Shown here piece after piece: positions 1-11,552 of a stretch of DNA of 64,000 nucleotides (position 1 is its first letter; every line of letters begins with the position of its first letter). The position numbers and the translations under genes are program-made. Below the pieces are notes generated by a model, which saw nothing but the letters and a program-made list of their open reading frames with translations, searched no databases and was not told the origin of the DNA. This stretch comes from Cenococcum geophilum 1.58 (Eukaryota; Ascomycota; Dothideomycetes; Gloniales; Gloniaceae): assembly GCA_001692895.1 (NCBI GenBank), contig KV748246.1, positions 434,970-498,969 on the forward strand, written 5' to 3'.

Positions 1-531
1 ATAACTTACGAAGTACCACCGCCACCTCCTATAATTGTTAATAACGGTAACGGTTCTTACTTTATTAACTTAATTAATAATATGCGATAAAAACCATAAT
101 CTAAATAATTTAAACTTCTTATTAAGTAGAAAGGATATAAAACACGAATCTAGGAAACCTATAACCAGATTAAGGCTAACGCGCTTACCTTAGTAAAAGA
201 ATTCCATAAAGACTATCCTTCGCGGCCTACTCTAGCTAAATGGACATAATATAAAGGTAAACAATTACCACCTAATATAAAGACATAAAACACGATAATA
301 AGAAGCTTAAATTTAAAAAGAACTTAAAATATACTATAATATTTATAATACGGTTACATAACACGCAAGATATTAATAAACTTTAACCGCCAGTTAAAGT
401 TATCTAATTGGTTAGATTTGCCTTACTAAGAACGCCATATAACGCAAAAAAAATATATATATATAACACGCGATAAAATTATAAAATTTTAACTAAATTA
501 AATTATTTTAAACCTTCGGCCAAAGGGGGGG
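1..531 (+). mobile_element. Ty3/gypsy fossil, 3' end of pol with chromodomain remnant
   Basis: This is the last part of a chromodomain-class Ty3/gypsy element that enters from the left edge. Around 125-250 the plus strand still shows the chromodomain tail pattern: a K-x-K-G-Y block followed by an N-A-L-x-L-V-K-E-F-H type helix and a P-S-R-P ending, which is typical of fungal chromodomain integrases. A polypurine tract (aaaggggggg) ends at about 531, just before the LTR. The element is RIP-mutated and broken. The rest lies outside the window. Confidence 0.75.
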
Positions 532-878
532 TACTATAAGGGGATTAGCCCAGTTACAGTAGGAATGTCTCAGTAAAACACTCGATAGATAAATTCCGAC
601 GCTTTAACCAAATTCTGCCAAATTCTACTAGCTTAATTAACTTCTGCCAAGTTCTGCCAGATTAATTAAATTCTACTAAAGTCCGTTAAAGACCGCGTGC
701 GTATATATGTACGCATTGACCACCAAGCCCCTAACTATTTAATTATATGATTCTCTTGTATTTCCTTTCTCTTCTTTACGCAACGTCTTGTTCTTAGCGA
801 GAGCTATATACCCTTAGATTTAGATAAAATTTATATCATTCCTTCGAATCTTCTCCGAAGTCTCTTCGCGCCCTTACA
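532..878 (+). repeat. 3' LTR of the chromodomain gypsy fossil
   Basis: The LTR begins straight after the polypurine tract and ends in CCCTTACA at 878. It is 347 bp long. A second copy lies in inverted orientation at 63622-63969, and both ends were set by where the two copies start and stop matching. The differences between copies are mostly C-to-T and G-to-A, as RIP would leave. The matching 5' LTR is outside the window. Confidence 0.8.
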
Positions 879-3263
879 CTTCCGTTCTTCCCCTCTCCTT
901 TCTCTAGCTTTGGATCCTCGTTTATAGACAATCCAATTATACAGGCTTACGCGACCATCTTGCTGTGCTCGTGCCTCGATTAACTAAGTCGCTAACACTA
1001 TTAGTAAGGTAGAGTAGTTTTAGAACTAGGAGTCTTTTTATTATAACATTATGCTTTTTTATAAGCGAGTCTTTATCTATAAACGCTAGTGCTGTACTAC
1101 TAGTATTAATAAGGCTTACTATTTTAATAAGAACTTATAGGAGTAGGTTATATAGTAAGGAGAGGTAGGTCTAAATAAGAATAGCATTTTTATCGCTATT
1201 TACTATTCTAAGGTTAAGTAGTAGCTAGCTTAAAACAAGGTTTAACTAATCTAGTAGTATAGATCTAATCCTTTTATCCTCCTCCCCGTATAGTTTTAAC
1301 CCTTAAAAGCAACTTAGTTTAAGGGTTGGCCTTTTAATAGCTGAATTATAGGGCTTAGCTAGTAGCTGTGGTTTAGCTAGTATATCCTAATATGTTGGTC
1401 TCTAACGGTGTATATATGCTAAAGGGTACTTTACCGATAATACGGCCGGTTTTATAATTAGTAGTAGTATAGAGCACTTATTTATAGTTTGCGTATAGGA
1501 CTATTAGCTAAGGCTGTATTAGAGAAGGGAATTATAAGGGTAGGTCTCTATATCCGAACCTATATTCTCGTTTATAGTTACCGCCTTAATTACTATCCCC
1601 TCTATTAAAGAATTTGCCGCGGCTAAAAGGGGGTTAGCGCAGTAGTATTAGAAGGGGATTTAGGTTCTTCTAAGGGTCGTAAGTATCTTTTTAGTGGCTA
1701 GGTTAACCACACGCTACATAAAGTCTATTATCTATATAATATCTTTAGACGTTATTAGGGAGACTATTACTACTACTACTAAACTTAACGGCGTTAAGGT
1801 CTATTAGGTCATTCTACAGTAATATAGGTTAATAGCCGCTAGCAGTACTTAGCTTAGCGGTATTTAGCTTAGTATAGTAGGTATAGTTCTAGAGGTTATA
1901 AGCGAATATATCTATCTGCTCGCTCTAGCCTTTATAGTTAGTATTACCAATTTTACGGCTAAGGGTAAGGGCTAGGTCCTTTATCTTAGAGGAAATATTC
2001 TTCTTAAGTAGATCCACTTTTTGTTCCTTAGTCTTATTTACTTTAATTATTAACTTATTAAGCTCTGCTTTTTAGGACTAGTAGTTACACTTACCTTAGC
2101 TTAAGGTATCTAGCTTATTTTTAGCTACTTAGGTTATATCTATAGTCTTATAGTGCTTCCTTATATACACAAATATAGACTCTCGGTTAGAGAAGGTCCA
2201 TTTACTTAAGTTATTTAGGTATATACGTAGTATATTAAGGCCATACTTAATATAGTTATAACCTTTATCTATTAGCATGTCTAATATATAGAGGACTTCG
2301 TCCATTAGGGTCTTAAAGCACTTTATATCCCTTTAGAAAACGCCTTAGATCTTTATTTCCTATATTTTAAATTTTTCTTACTTTTTAGTTAGTAATCCCT
2401 TGCTATTAAATGGGGTTAGATTTTTTACTTTACGCTTTTTTCTACGGGGCTTAGTTAGAAAAGGAGAGCTAGTAGCGGTATTCTTATTGGTAATAGTTTA
2501 GGCAAGTGTAGTAATCTAAAGGCTTAGACTTTATATGGTCTAAGTATTTATAAAGGCTTACTAATTATATTGTTATATATATAGTTTAAGCGTCTTAAGG
2601 GAGTTAATTCTATACTAAGCTTCTTTAAGTTAGGACTTTATAGTTTAGCCTTTATTATAGACGGCTTAGAGACCGCTCTTAACGCTAGTTAGGAAAGTTA
2701 TATATATAAAGAGGTACTGGAAGGTTCCTACTATATTAAGGTCCTTAGGGTACTCCGGGCTACTTCTAATTGCCTAGGTAATATAGGTATAGAAGGTATT
2801 AAAAAGGCAGGCGGGTGCTTTGCGTATATTCGCCAACAGGGTATTATTTATATTATAGTCGCCCATTTTAAGGGATTTATATAAGGCAATTAAAGTCTAT
2901 AAGGCTGGCTGTAGTACTAAAATTGTTTATAACTGTACTAGGGTTATCTAAGACTTATAGTATAGTGTTATCGGTCGCGCCAGGTCGCAATTATACTAGG
3001 AAAATAGAAATAATAGACTAGGAAAAAACAAAGGTTATAATAGGGCGCAATTAGGGATACTATAAACTCTTACGGTGCTGTAATAAAGTAGACTAAATAA
3101 CTACGTTATGGTATAAAGAGGAGAAGAAGGTAAAAGGGGGTATTGTATATAAATAGTAAGGCCAGCCGCTAAGGCGCTAGTAGTGGGCTGGCTAATAGTA
3201 GGAAATAGTACAAGACAGTACGAGACAGTATATAATAGTATGCGTTAGGTCAGTGCCGTAACA
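879..3263 (-). mobile_element. Unassigned LTR-type retroelement fossil (D), minus strand
   Basis: The minus strand from 3263 starts TGTTACGGCACTGACC, a typical LTR start, and it interrupts gypsy B copy 1: B sequence resumes at 3264. Downstream (about 2900 to 1000, minus strand) lies a decayed reading frame with a lysine- and leucine-rich, coiled-coil-like middle (about 2330-1950). I could not match it to a known Gag or Pol family, and no reverse transcriptase motif was seen. It may be a non-autonomous element or the 5' part of a truncated one. The left end abuts the gypsy LTR at 878. It is broken by many RIP stops. Confidence 0.4.
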
Positions 3264-3306
3264 GGTTATATTATTTAAGCTAGCTTATTTTAAGGATAAT
3301 AGGGTA

Positions 3307-3319
3307 GTTAGCAAGTAGT
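3307..3319. repeat. 13-bp target-site duplication of LINE copy 1 (left side)
   Basis: GTTAGCAAGTAGT at 3307-3319 is repeated exactly at 4978-4990 and brackets the LINE. The same site is uninterrupted in gypsy B copy 2 near 10800, which confirms an empty site. Confidence 0.85.
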
Positions 3320-4977
3320 TTTTATTTTATTTTATATCCATTGTATTATACTACGTATAATACTGCGCATACAGCCTTGGGCTATAGCGCTATAGTTCTA
3401 TATATATAAATCCTTTCTAGGCAGCTTAATATGTACTAGTAGCTATGTCCTAGTAGTTTATAACCCCCTAAATTAGGAGTTTATAGTTTCCTAGTAAAAT
3501 ACTAAGATACTACAACTACTAGGGAATGAGAAAATGGTAAGAAANACTNTAAGAAATCCTAACCCCTNTCCCTGTCCTTTTGCAATTTATTTCTGTCCTT
3601 TTGCTCTCTAATATCTTTTTAAGAGCCTAGTAGGAGTTGCCTCCTTCTAGAATCCTATCTGTTTTATTCTTCTATAGAATCTTCTTCGCGTACTATTTTA
3701 GCAGCTTTAAGAGTCTCGCAGTCTTTACTATTAGCAAAGTGTTTTTCTTTACAATTAATGCAAAGAGGGGTAGTATGCTGGCAAGGCTTGCCTGTTATTA
3801 TATAGGTAGAATAAGAATGGTCTTTAGATAAATGTGCAGCTGTACAGTATCTGCAGGCCCTAGTAGAGCACCTATCTCCTATATGGCCAAATTTTTGGCA
3901 GCTCGTACACTGCGTAGTAGGAGAGACTTCGAGGTATTTAACTACCTTAGTAGCTGTACCTGCAATTNATATCTCTTTTTNCTTAAGGATTTCTTGTCTT
4001 TTTTCTTCGTTCTCTATAGTAAAAACTATAGAGCCAAATCTGGTCTATAGATTGTGTCTTTTTACACTAGATAAGATCTATCTAGGTAGTCCTTATATCC
4101 TTATAGGATTAAAGGTCTTAATTTCTTCTTTTAGAAGCTTAGAGCCTCCTTCTCCTAGGAAAGGTAGGGTAGGAACCCCATGGGCTATAATTTAAACCTA
4201 TAGTTCTAGTTTTTTTCTCTTTAAAAGGTAAAGCAGTTATGCCAGATTTCCTTATATTTAACTAGGAAATCCGCATTATACTCTTCCGTAGTCGTAAGGA
4301 GAATATTTTGTTTTCCTTTAGTTCTAGTTATGGATGCTAAAACAGGGTTTTCTACTTGCAGTTTTGATGTAAATAGTTGATTGACTTTGTTTCGTATAGA
4401 GAAGGTATTTAGAGGTTAGTCCTTTTAGTCTATAATTAGGACTAGCTTTCTTTCTTATAGCTGCTTTTTCTTACTTCTAGTAGAAGTAGAAGGAGTAGGA
4501 AATGGTAGTGATAAGGAGGGTAAAGAGGACGAAGTAGGGAGGTCCTTCTTTAGCCTCTCTGCGTAGGTTTTTTTAGTAGGGGCTACCTCCTTACGGAGAG
4601 CTCTTACTTCTTCGACTAGTCCTTTTAGGACATCTTTTGTCTTTTCTTTTCCTTTTATAAAGGGGTTTTCTCCTACTAGGACACTACGTGTATAGTTCTC
4701 TAGCTGTTTAACCTATTCCTTTTTATCTTCTTCTTCTTCTTCTTCTAGCCCTTTATAGGCCTAGGTTAGGCTATCTAAAGCCTTTTATAGGTGTTGTTCT
4801 GGAGAAAGGGGAGAGAAAGATATACTAGGTATACTAGCCGTAAAAGTTATTAGTTTGGTTGTCTTTTTTTATAGGTTTTTGGTTTTCTTTTTCAGTAGAA
4901 GACTAAGGATGTCCTCTTTTTTCTCCTGTCCTAAATAGGCCAGGAGAAGGAGAAGGGGCAGAAAAAGTAAATATAGA
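3320..4977 (-). mobile_element. Tad1-like LINE, ORF1-only copy 1
   Basis: A minus-strand non-LTR retrotransposon copy of 1,658 bp flanked by a 13-bp target duplication. It holds most of ORF1 with a zinc-knuckle C-terminus, then a 3' UTR of about 330 bp and an A-rich tail (at 3320-3350 as read on the plus strand). No ORF2 (endonuclease/reverse transcriptase) is present: the ORF1 stop is followed directly by the family 3' UTR. The last ~1.4 kb match LINE copy 2 (23968-26172) in inverted orientation. The first ~170 bp at the 5' side (4800-4977) are not shared with copy 2. Five ambiguous N bases lie in this copy (3545, 3549, 3568, 3968, 3981). Confidence 0.8.
3664..4977 (-). pseudogene. LINE ORF1 (Gag-like, CCHC zinc knuckles), decayed
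   Basis: This is the RNA-binding ORF1 protein of a Tad1-like LINE. In this family ORF1 coats the RNA for target-primed reverse transcription. The C-terminal part matches copy 2, where the knuckle CTSCQKFGHIGDRC is readable, but here several Cys/Gln codons are lost to RIP. The middle contains the T-K-G-K-Q-N-I-L-L-T-T pattern, similar to the core fold of other fungal LINE ORF1 proteins. The frame ends at 3664-3666, next to the 3' UTR. Stops are mainly TAG/TAA, so it is a dead copy. Confidence 0.7.
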
Positions 4978-7254
4978 GTTAGCAAGTAGTATAATATAGG
5001 CCTAAAGCTCTTTCTAGTGCCCGTTTATATCTAAATAAAGTTATACTATATAGGTAATCCTTTATGCAGTATAACTACTATTAGCGAGTTATAGGGCGCG
5101 GGCTTTAGTAAGGGGTAAGGTAGATAGGTTATAAGTACGCATAAATTAGGTATCTATAAATTAGTTAGTAGCTCCGCAGTTAATTATAAAACGGCTTTTA
5201 TATTATTTTGTGGCAGTAGTTCCTATTATAGGTAAAACTATTTATTTCCGTTTATTTATCTTTACTAAGTTATCTATTAAGTAGGCCGATATATAGATTC
5301 CTTTATTATTAGAGCGTCCTAACCCGCGACTTAGGGCTAGGACTTAGCGTTTTCCGCTTCTATATCCAATTTTACTACTATTACTATATCTTTATCTTAT
5401 ATAGTAGTGGCGCATAGTAATATATTTAGTATTTAGGGTATTAGGTTAGGTATTAGGCGGTAGGTACTAAACCTAACTATTAGGTAGTTTAGGTTATTAT
5501 AATAATAGCCTTCTTAACGGCATTTATAGCAGTGTCTTAGTTTCTAAAGTAGCTTATACTCTCTATTTAGGAGTTTTTACAGAAAGGTTAGTATAAAGAG
5601 GTTAATATTAGCTCCAGTGGTACTTAAGGTAGTAGGCGTTAGTGGCTTAGTATATATAGGTTTAGTAGGCCCAAAGGGCTTCTATAGAGAGGTCTTTAAG
5701 TAAGGGTTAGTAGTAGCAATCTAATTTAGTTATCATTTAATCTTCTATAGGGCTGCTACTATCTTATAAATATTGTTGTAGTTATAGCTAGCGGCTGTGT
5801 AACTAAGGTAATAAGTAACTTTTTTAAGGAGATTCTTCTGGTCTTTAGTATTGTCTTAGGTAAGGGCTTTAGTATATTCCTAGAATTTAATATAGAACTT
5901 ATTAAATAATTTAGTAGGGCTTATCTTTAGGGCATGTAGTTTAGCTCGGTTGGTGGCTAGTAGGTTATAGTTATAGTATATTAGGTTAAGATCATTAAGG
6001 ACTTTTTAATATAACTACTACTTTTAGGGGCTACTAGTCTCCTATTAGGCGAAGAGTCTATTAAATAGTATACCCTTTATTCGCCTAATAATATAGCTAA
6101 TCTTAGTGTCTTCTATAGGAAAAAGGTAGGCGCTCTAAGTTAGTTTCTTATAGATTTATATCTTTTAGTAGCTATATTCCTTACAGTCTCCTTAAAAGAC
6201 TAGGGGATTAAGGTAGCGTATATTAGACCTTACGGTAGCAGTTTAGGTCCGATTATTATAGCTTTTATTATTACTGCTTTAGTAGGGGTTCCTATTAGGT
6301 AAAGCTACTTAGCGCTAACCCTCCGTTAAGCGTTAAGTAGGTAAAGTTACTAGGGGCGTAAAGACTTGGGTGGCGTTATATATAGTAAAGAGGTATCTAG
6401 CGTTATTACGAATGTGCTTATTAAGCTAAGATTATAGGTATTTAATTATACCTTCTTTTTTAGTAACTATAGTAATTAGTATAATCTTATTCTTCTTTAA
6501 CTATTAAACGTCGCGTTTAGACACGCGGAGGTTATCTTTAGTTTTTTAATATATATTATTGGCGAGCGCCTTATAAGCTTATAGGTCTTAAATAATATTA
6601 TAATCTTAGGTAGTACGCATCTTAGCTTATATAAGCTTTAGGTAGTAGTTTTCTAAAAGGTAGTAGTATTTATTAGGGTTTTATACTACTATTTTTATAA
6701 ACATCTCGGCGTCCTATATTTCGATTTTAATAGGTAGTAGCCCTTTTATTTGCTTATCTGTAGTTATATAGTTAATAAAAGATAAGATATTATTAGTGTC
6801 TATCTCCTTAGGGGTTAAGGCTAGGGCTAATAAATTAAATTCTCCTAGGATTAATTAGCGTTGTAGGTTAAGTATAGGTATTAGATTGTTGTTTAGGTTT
6901 AATATAGTAGCTAGTAAGAAATATTGTCTTACTATTATAGGTTCCTTAGAAGTATAAAGTGAGGTAATTTATAGACACGCTACTTTTAGTAGCGCCTATA
7001 GTATTATAGAGATATAGAATTAGTTATAGGCTAAGCGTTAGTGGTAAAAAGGCGTAACGTAATATTATAGAACGAGGGTAGTAGCTATAGAGCGTATGTA
7101 TTTAAGGAGTCTATAAGACGTTACGCGATTAATCGTAAGGGTTAAGGGTGTAAAAAGGTAGTATACCTACGCGTAGCTAATATAAGCTATACGCGAGGTA
7201 TATATAAGAGCATAGGGCTCTCCTATAGAGGCCCTATAGTAGGGTTTTATAACA

Positions 7255-7625
7255 GTTATAGAATACCCTATAACACCTTATATACATCTACCTATTTTTA
7301 CTAACTTAGAAATTAGAGATTAACCGTAAAATGGCAATCTAATAGTAATCTAATAGCAATTTAACGGTAATCTACAGCATTTTACTATATTCTACTAAGT
7401 TCTACTAAATTTTACTAAGTTCTACTAGGACCATAACTTAAACCCTATTCTACTATATATATATATATTAACTAAGCAACTAAGTTAACAATATATGCCC
7501 TTTCTTCCCATTTTCTTACCTTCTTTCCTTATATAATGTCTTAACCTCCTTATATAGTTTATATATATAGCTTAATAATATCTACCTTACTCTATATTAT
7601 TGCCGCTTATACTTACTCCGTAACA
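7255..7625 (+). repeat. LTR of gypsy fossil A (plus strand)
   Basis: The sequence matches the LTR of gypsy A2 at 29375-29703 (opposite strand). Both share a run close to TGT(C/T)A(C/T)AGAA(C/T)ACCC at the start and the phrase TTAACTAAG(C/T)AACTAAGTTAA inside. It ends near ...CCGTAACA at 7625. The first base coincides with the start of the LTR of B copy 1, so two LTR starts of different families touch head to head at 7254/7255. Confidence 0.65.
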
Positions 7626-8525
7626 CTATATTACGTTAACTACTTATACTAATATTAATATGTAGAACGAACCTAAAACTCCTATAACGGCCGCCGGCAT
7701 TATATCCGCATTCTTAAAACAATTAGTAGGGATATAAAAGTCTTTTATAAACGCCTTTATATAGAACTAAGCCATTTTAAATTAATAATAAGCTAAATAA
7801 GAAGTATAATACTAACGATTAATTAAGGACCTCTAAGAAGAAATCCGCACACTTAAAATGCCTATATTAGGGCCTTAAGACTAAATACTATCTCTAGAGA
7901 TAAATACGTAGAATATAAGCCCTAAACCTATAGCAGCTATCCACCCTAAACTAACTACTATATTATAATAATCTAAACAGCTACCTAACCCCTTAGTATT
8001 TACTAGTAAATAATAAGAGCTTTAATTATTTCTAAGCTAGCTTAAAAATAAGTTAACTAGTAATACTAACCGCTACTTAACTAAAGCTAACTAACTCTAT
8101 TACGCCCTAAGTTAACTAAAAGAAGAGGTAGCTAACCTTATTAAACCTCTTTAGCCGAACTTATTATAAAGCCTAGTTATGATTCTTAAAGTTATATATA
8201 GTAACATAAACCGCTAAGCTATTACTTAAAGAAAAATAAACTATATGGCTTAAGGAACGAAAAGTTTCCTAGTATACTTCTTTAAATTTAACCGTTACGT
8301 AAAGGAAACTAGCTAAAACAACTCTACACTAGTTAATAGCCTTATTAAATTCCTAAGCCCTAAACTAAAAACCTCTCTAATAGGCGTAGACCTACTAGAA
8401 GCCCTTAACGCCTACGTAAACGTTATTAATAAATAGTATAATAATATACTACGCCTAATACCGAAATACGCTCCTTAATATAATATAATAGCCCTATAAA
8501 TATTTACTAAGTTATCTTAGTTTAA
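7626..8525 (+). mobile_element. Gypsy fossil A, Gag region, truncated
   Basis: Between about 7660 and 8460 the plus strand reads as a fungal Ty3/gypsy Gag. A P-x-P-x-V-F-T-G opening and an F-L-x-x-L block are followed by a long helical region with S-F-L-V-Y-F and L-V-N-x-L-I-x-F-L-S patterns, as in the retrotransposon Gag domain. It is cut at 8525, where the LTR of gypsy B copy 2 begins. It is RIP-mutated and non-functional. Confidence 0.7.
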
Positions 8526-11500
8526 TGTTACGGAACCCTACCGCAAGGGCCTCTATAGGAGAGCCTTATGCTTTTATACACCTCGCATACAGCTTATATT
8601 AGCTACGCGTAGGTATATTACCTTCTTACGCCCTTAACCCTTACAATTAATCACGTAACGTTTTGTAGACTCCTTAAATATATACGCTCTATAGCTACTA
8701 CCCCTATTCTATAATATTACGTTACGCCTTTTTACTACTAACGCTTAGCCTATAACTAATTCTATATCTTTATAATACTATAGGCGCTGCTAAAAGTAGC
8801 ATATCTATAAATTACCTCACTTTATACTTCTAAGGAACCTATAATAGTAAGATAATATTCCTTCCTAGCTATTATATTAAACCTAAAGAATAATCTAATA
8901 CCTATACTTAACCTATAACGCCAATTAATCCTAGGAGAATTTAATTTATTAGCCTTAGCCTTAACCCCTAAGGAGATAGACACTAATAATATCTTATTTT
9001 TTTATTAACTATATAACTACGGACAAGTAAATAAAAGGGCTATTATCTATTAAAATAAAAATATAAGACGCTAAGACGTTTGTAAAAATAGTAGTATAAG
9101 ACTTTAATAAATACTACCGCCTTCTATAAAACTACTACCTAAAGCTTATATAAGCTAAGATGCGTACTACCTAAGATTACAATATTATCTAAAACCTATA
9201 AGCTTATAAGGCGCTTACTAATAATATATATTAAGAAACTAAAGATAACCTCTGTGTGTCTAAACGCGACGTTTAAAAGTTAAAGAAGAATAAGATTATA
9301 CTAATTACTACAGTTACTAAAAAAGAAGGCATAATTAAATACCTATAATCTTAGCTTAATGGGCATATTTATAATAACGCTAGATACCTCTTTACTATAT
9401 ATAACGCCACCTAAGTCTTTATACCCCTGGTAACTTTACCTACTTAACGCTTAATAGAGGGTTAGCGCTAAGCAGCTTTACCTAATAGGAACCCCTACTA
9501 AAGCAGTAATAATAAAAGCTATAATAATTAGACCTAAACTGCTACTATAGGGTCTAATATACGTTACCCTAATCCCCTAGTCTTTTAGGGAGACTGTAAG
9601 GAATATAGCTACTAAAAGATATAAATCCGCGAGAAACTAACTTAGAGCGCCTACGTTTTTTCTATAGAAGATATTAAGATTAGCTATATTATCGGGCGAA
9701 TAAAGGGTATACTATTTAACAGACTCTTTACCCAATAGAAGACTAGTAACCCCTAAAAGTAGCAATCTTACTAAGAAGTCCTTAATAATCTTAACCTAAT
9801 ATACCGCGACTACGACCTACTAGCCACTAACTAAGCTAAACTATATGCCTTAAAGATAAGCCCTACCGAATTATTTAACGAGTTCTATGTTAAATTCTAA
9901 AAATATACTAAAGCCCTTACCTAAGACGACACTAAAGACTAGAAAGATCTCCTTAAAAAAGTTACTTATTGCCTTAATTGCACGGCCGCCGGCTATAACT
10001 ATAATAATATTTATAATATAGTAGCGGCCCTATAAAAGATTAAACGATAACTAAATTAGATTACTACTGCTAACCTTTATCTAAAGACTTCCCTATAGAA
10101 GCCCTCTGGACCTACTAAACCTATATATACTAAGCCACTAATACCTACTACCTTAAATACTACTAGAGTTAATATTAACCTCTCTATACTAACCTTTTTA
10201 TAAAAACTCCTAAATAGAAAGTATAAGCTACTTTAGAAACTAGGACGCTACTATAAATACTATTAAAAAGGCTACTATTATAATAACCTAAACTGCCTAA
10301 TAGCTAGGTTTAGTAGCTGCCGCCTAATACCTAGCCTAATACCCTAAACACCAAATATATTGCTATATATTACTACCGTATAAGATAAAGACGTAGTAAT
10401 AGTAATAAAGTTAGATATGGAAGTGGAAAACGCTAAGTCCTAGCTCTAAGTTATAGGTTAGAACGCCCTAATAACGGAGGGATCTATATATTAGCTTACT
10501 TAATAAATAACTTAGTAAAGATAAATAGACGGAAATAGATAGTTTTACCTATAATAGGAACTACTGCTAAAAAATAATATAAAAGCCGTTCTATAATTAA
10601 TTACGGAGCTACTAATAAATTTATAGATACCTAGTTTATGCGTACTTATAACCTACCTACCTTACCCCTTACTAAAGCCTGTGCCCTATAACTTACTAAT
10701 AGTAGTTATACTGTATAGAAGATTACCTATATAGTATAACTTTACCTAGATATAAATAGGCACTAAGAAGAACTTTAGGCCTATATTACACTACTTACTA
10801 ACTACTCTATTATCCTTAGAATAAACTAGCTTAAATAATATAACCCCGCCATTAACTAGAAGAAGAAAGAAATAACCTTTAACTTTAAATATTGTAAAGA
10901 GACTTGCCTAGGGCATAGCCTAGCCGCCTTTATTTACTCCCTAGGATATTAACCTAAGGAACCCCTTATTACCCTACCTACGACTAACTGCTACTATATA
11001 AGTGCCCTAGCCTTCTACTATATAGCACGTAGAAAAGGCTAAACTATTACTATAGCTTCCTAATTACGACTATATAAGCTTAATAAAGAATAGAACTACG
11101 TCCTCCATAGTAATAGGATAGATATAATTAACCTTTTAAAAAACGACGCCCCTACGGAACTCTACGGACTTTTACCTTTAGACTTTAAGAAGTTTATAAA
11201 GCTTAAAAAGGACTTACTAATAAAGAACTCCGTAAGCTCCTCCTTAAGAGGTACTACAACTTTACTAAATAAAAGAATAAACGTTACTAGCTAATTATGA
11301 CAGTTAGATATAGAAGATCTAATAGGAGGTATTAGGAATGATAAAGGTTATTAAATTAAAGATGGGAATGCTATACCTTTAGTAGACGACTTAGAGATAG
11401 GAGATATCTTTAAGGACAAAGATAGAGAAGAGGGGGATGGTATTATGGACCTTATATCAGCAGTAGTATTAGAGGGATCTTCCTACCTTGGCGCGACGGC

Positions 11501-11552
11501 TTTCTATAAGGTACTTATGGAGTTTCCATTTAAATTATTGCGAGATTTTTAA
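8526..11552 (+). mobile_element. Ty3/gypsy fossil B, copy 2 (LTR, Gag, zinc knuckle, protease)
   Basis: The LTR starts at 8526 with TGTTACGGAACCCTACC. After an LTR/leader of about 0.9 kb comes a Gag (about 9400-10230), a CCHC-type zinc knuckle region (about 10235-10320) and an aspartic-protease region (about 10560-10850) that includes a V-L-Q-L-I-T-G-A type start and an I-L-G-I-P-W-L stretch. A frame low in RIP stops and rich in Asp/Glu occupies about 11353-11552; I take it as the protease/RT linker but cannot prove it. No RT is present before the opposite-strand gypsy A2 begins. The element is broken by many stops. Confidence 0.7.

Larger units (their letters stand above)
3264..7254 (-). mobile_element. 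Ty3/gypsy fossil B, copy 1 (minus strand, inverted partner of 8526-10844)
   Basis: Apart from the nested LINE (3320-4977), this stretch is a near-identical inverted copy of 8526-10844. It runs from an LTR start at 7254 (TGTTATAAAACCC on the minus strand) through Gag to the protease region. B sequence continues on both sides of the LINE (3264-3319 and 4978 onward), which shows that the LINE inserted into it. The left end is cut by element D. The element is heavily RIP-mutated, with no complete frame. Confidence 0.75.
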
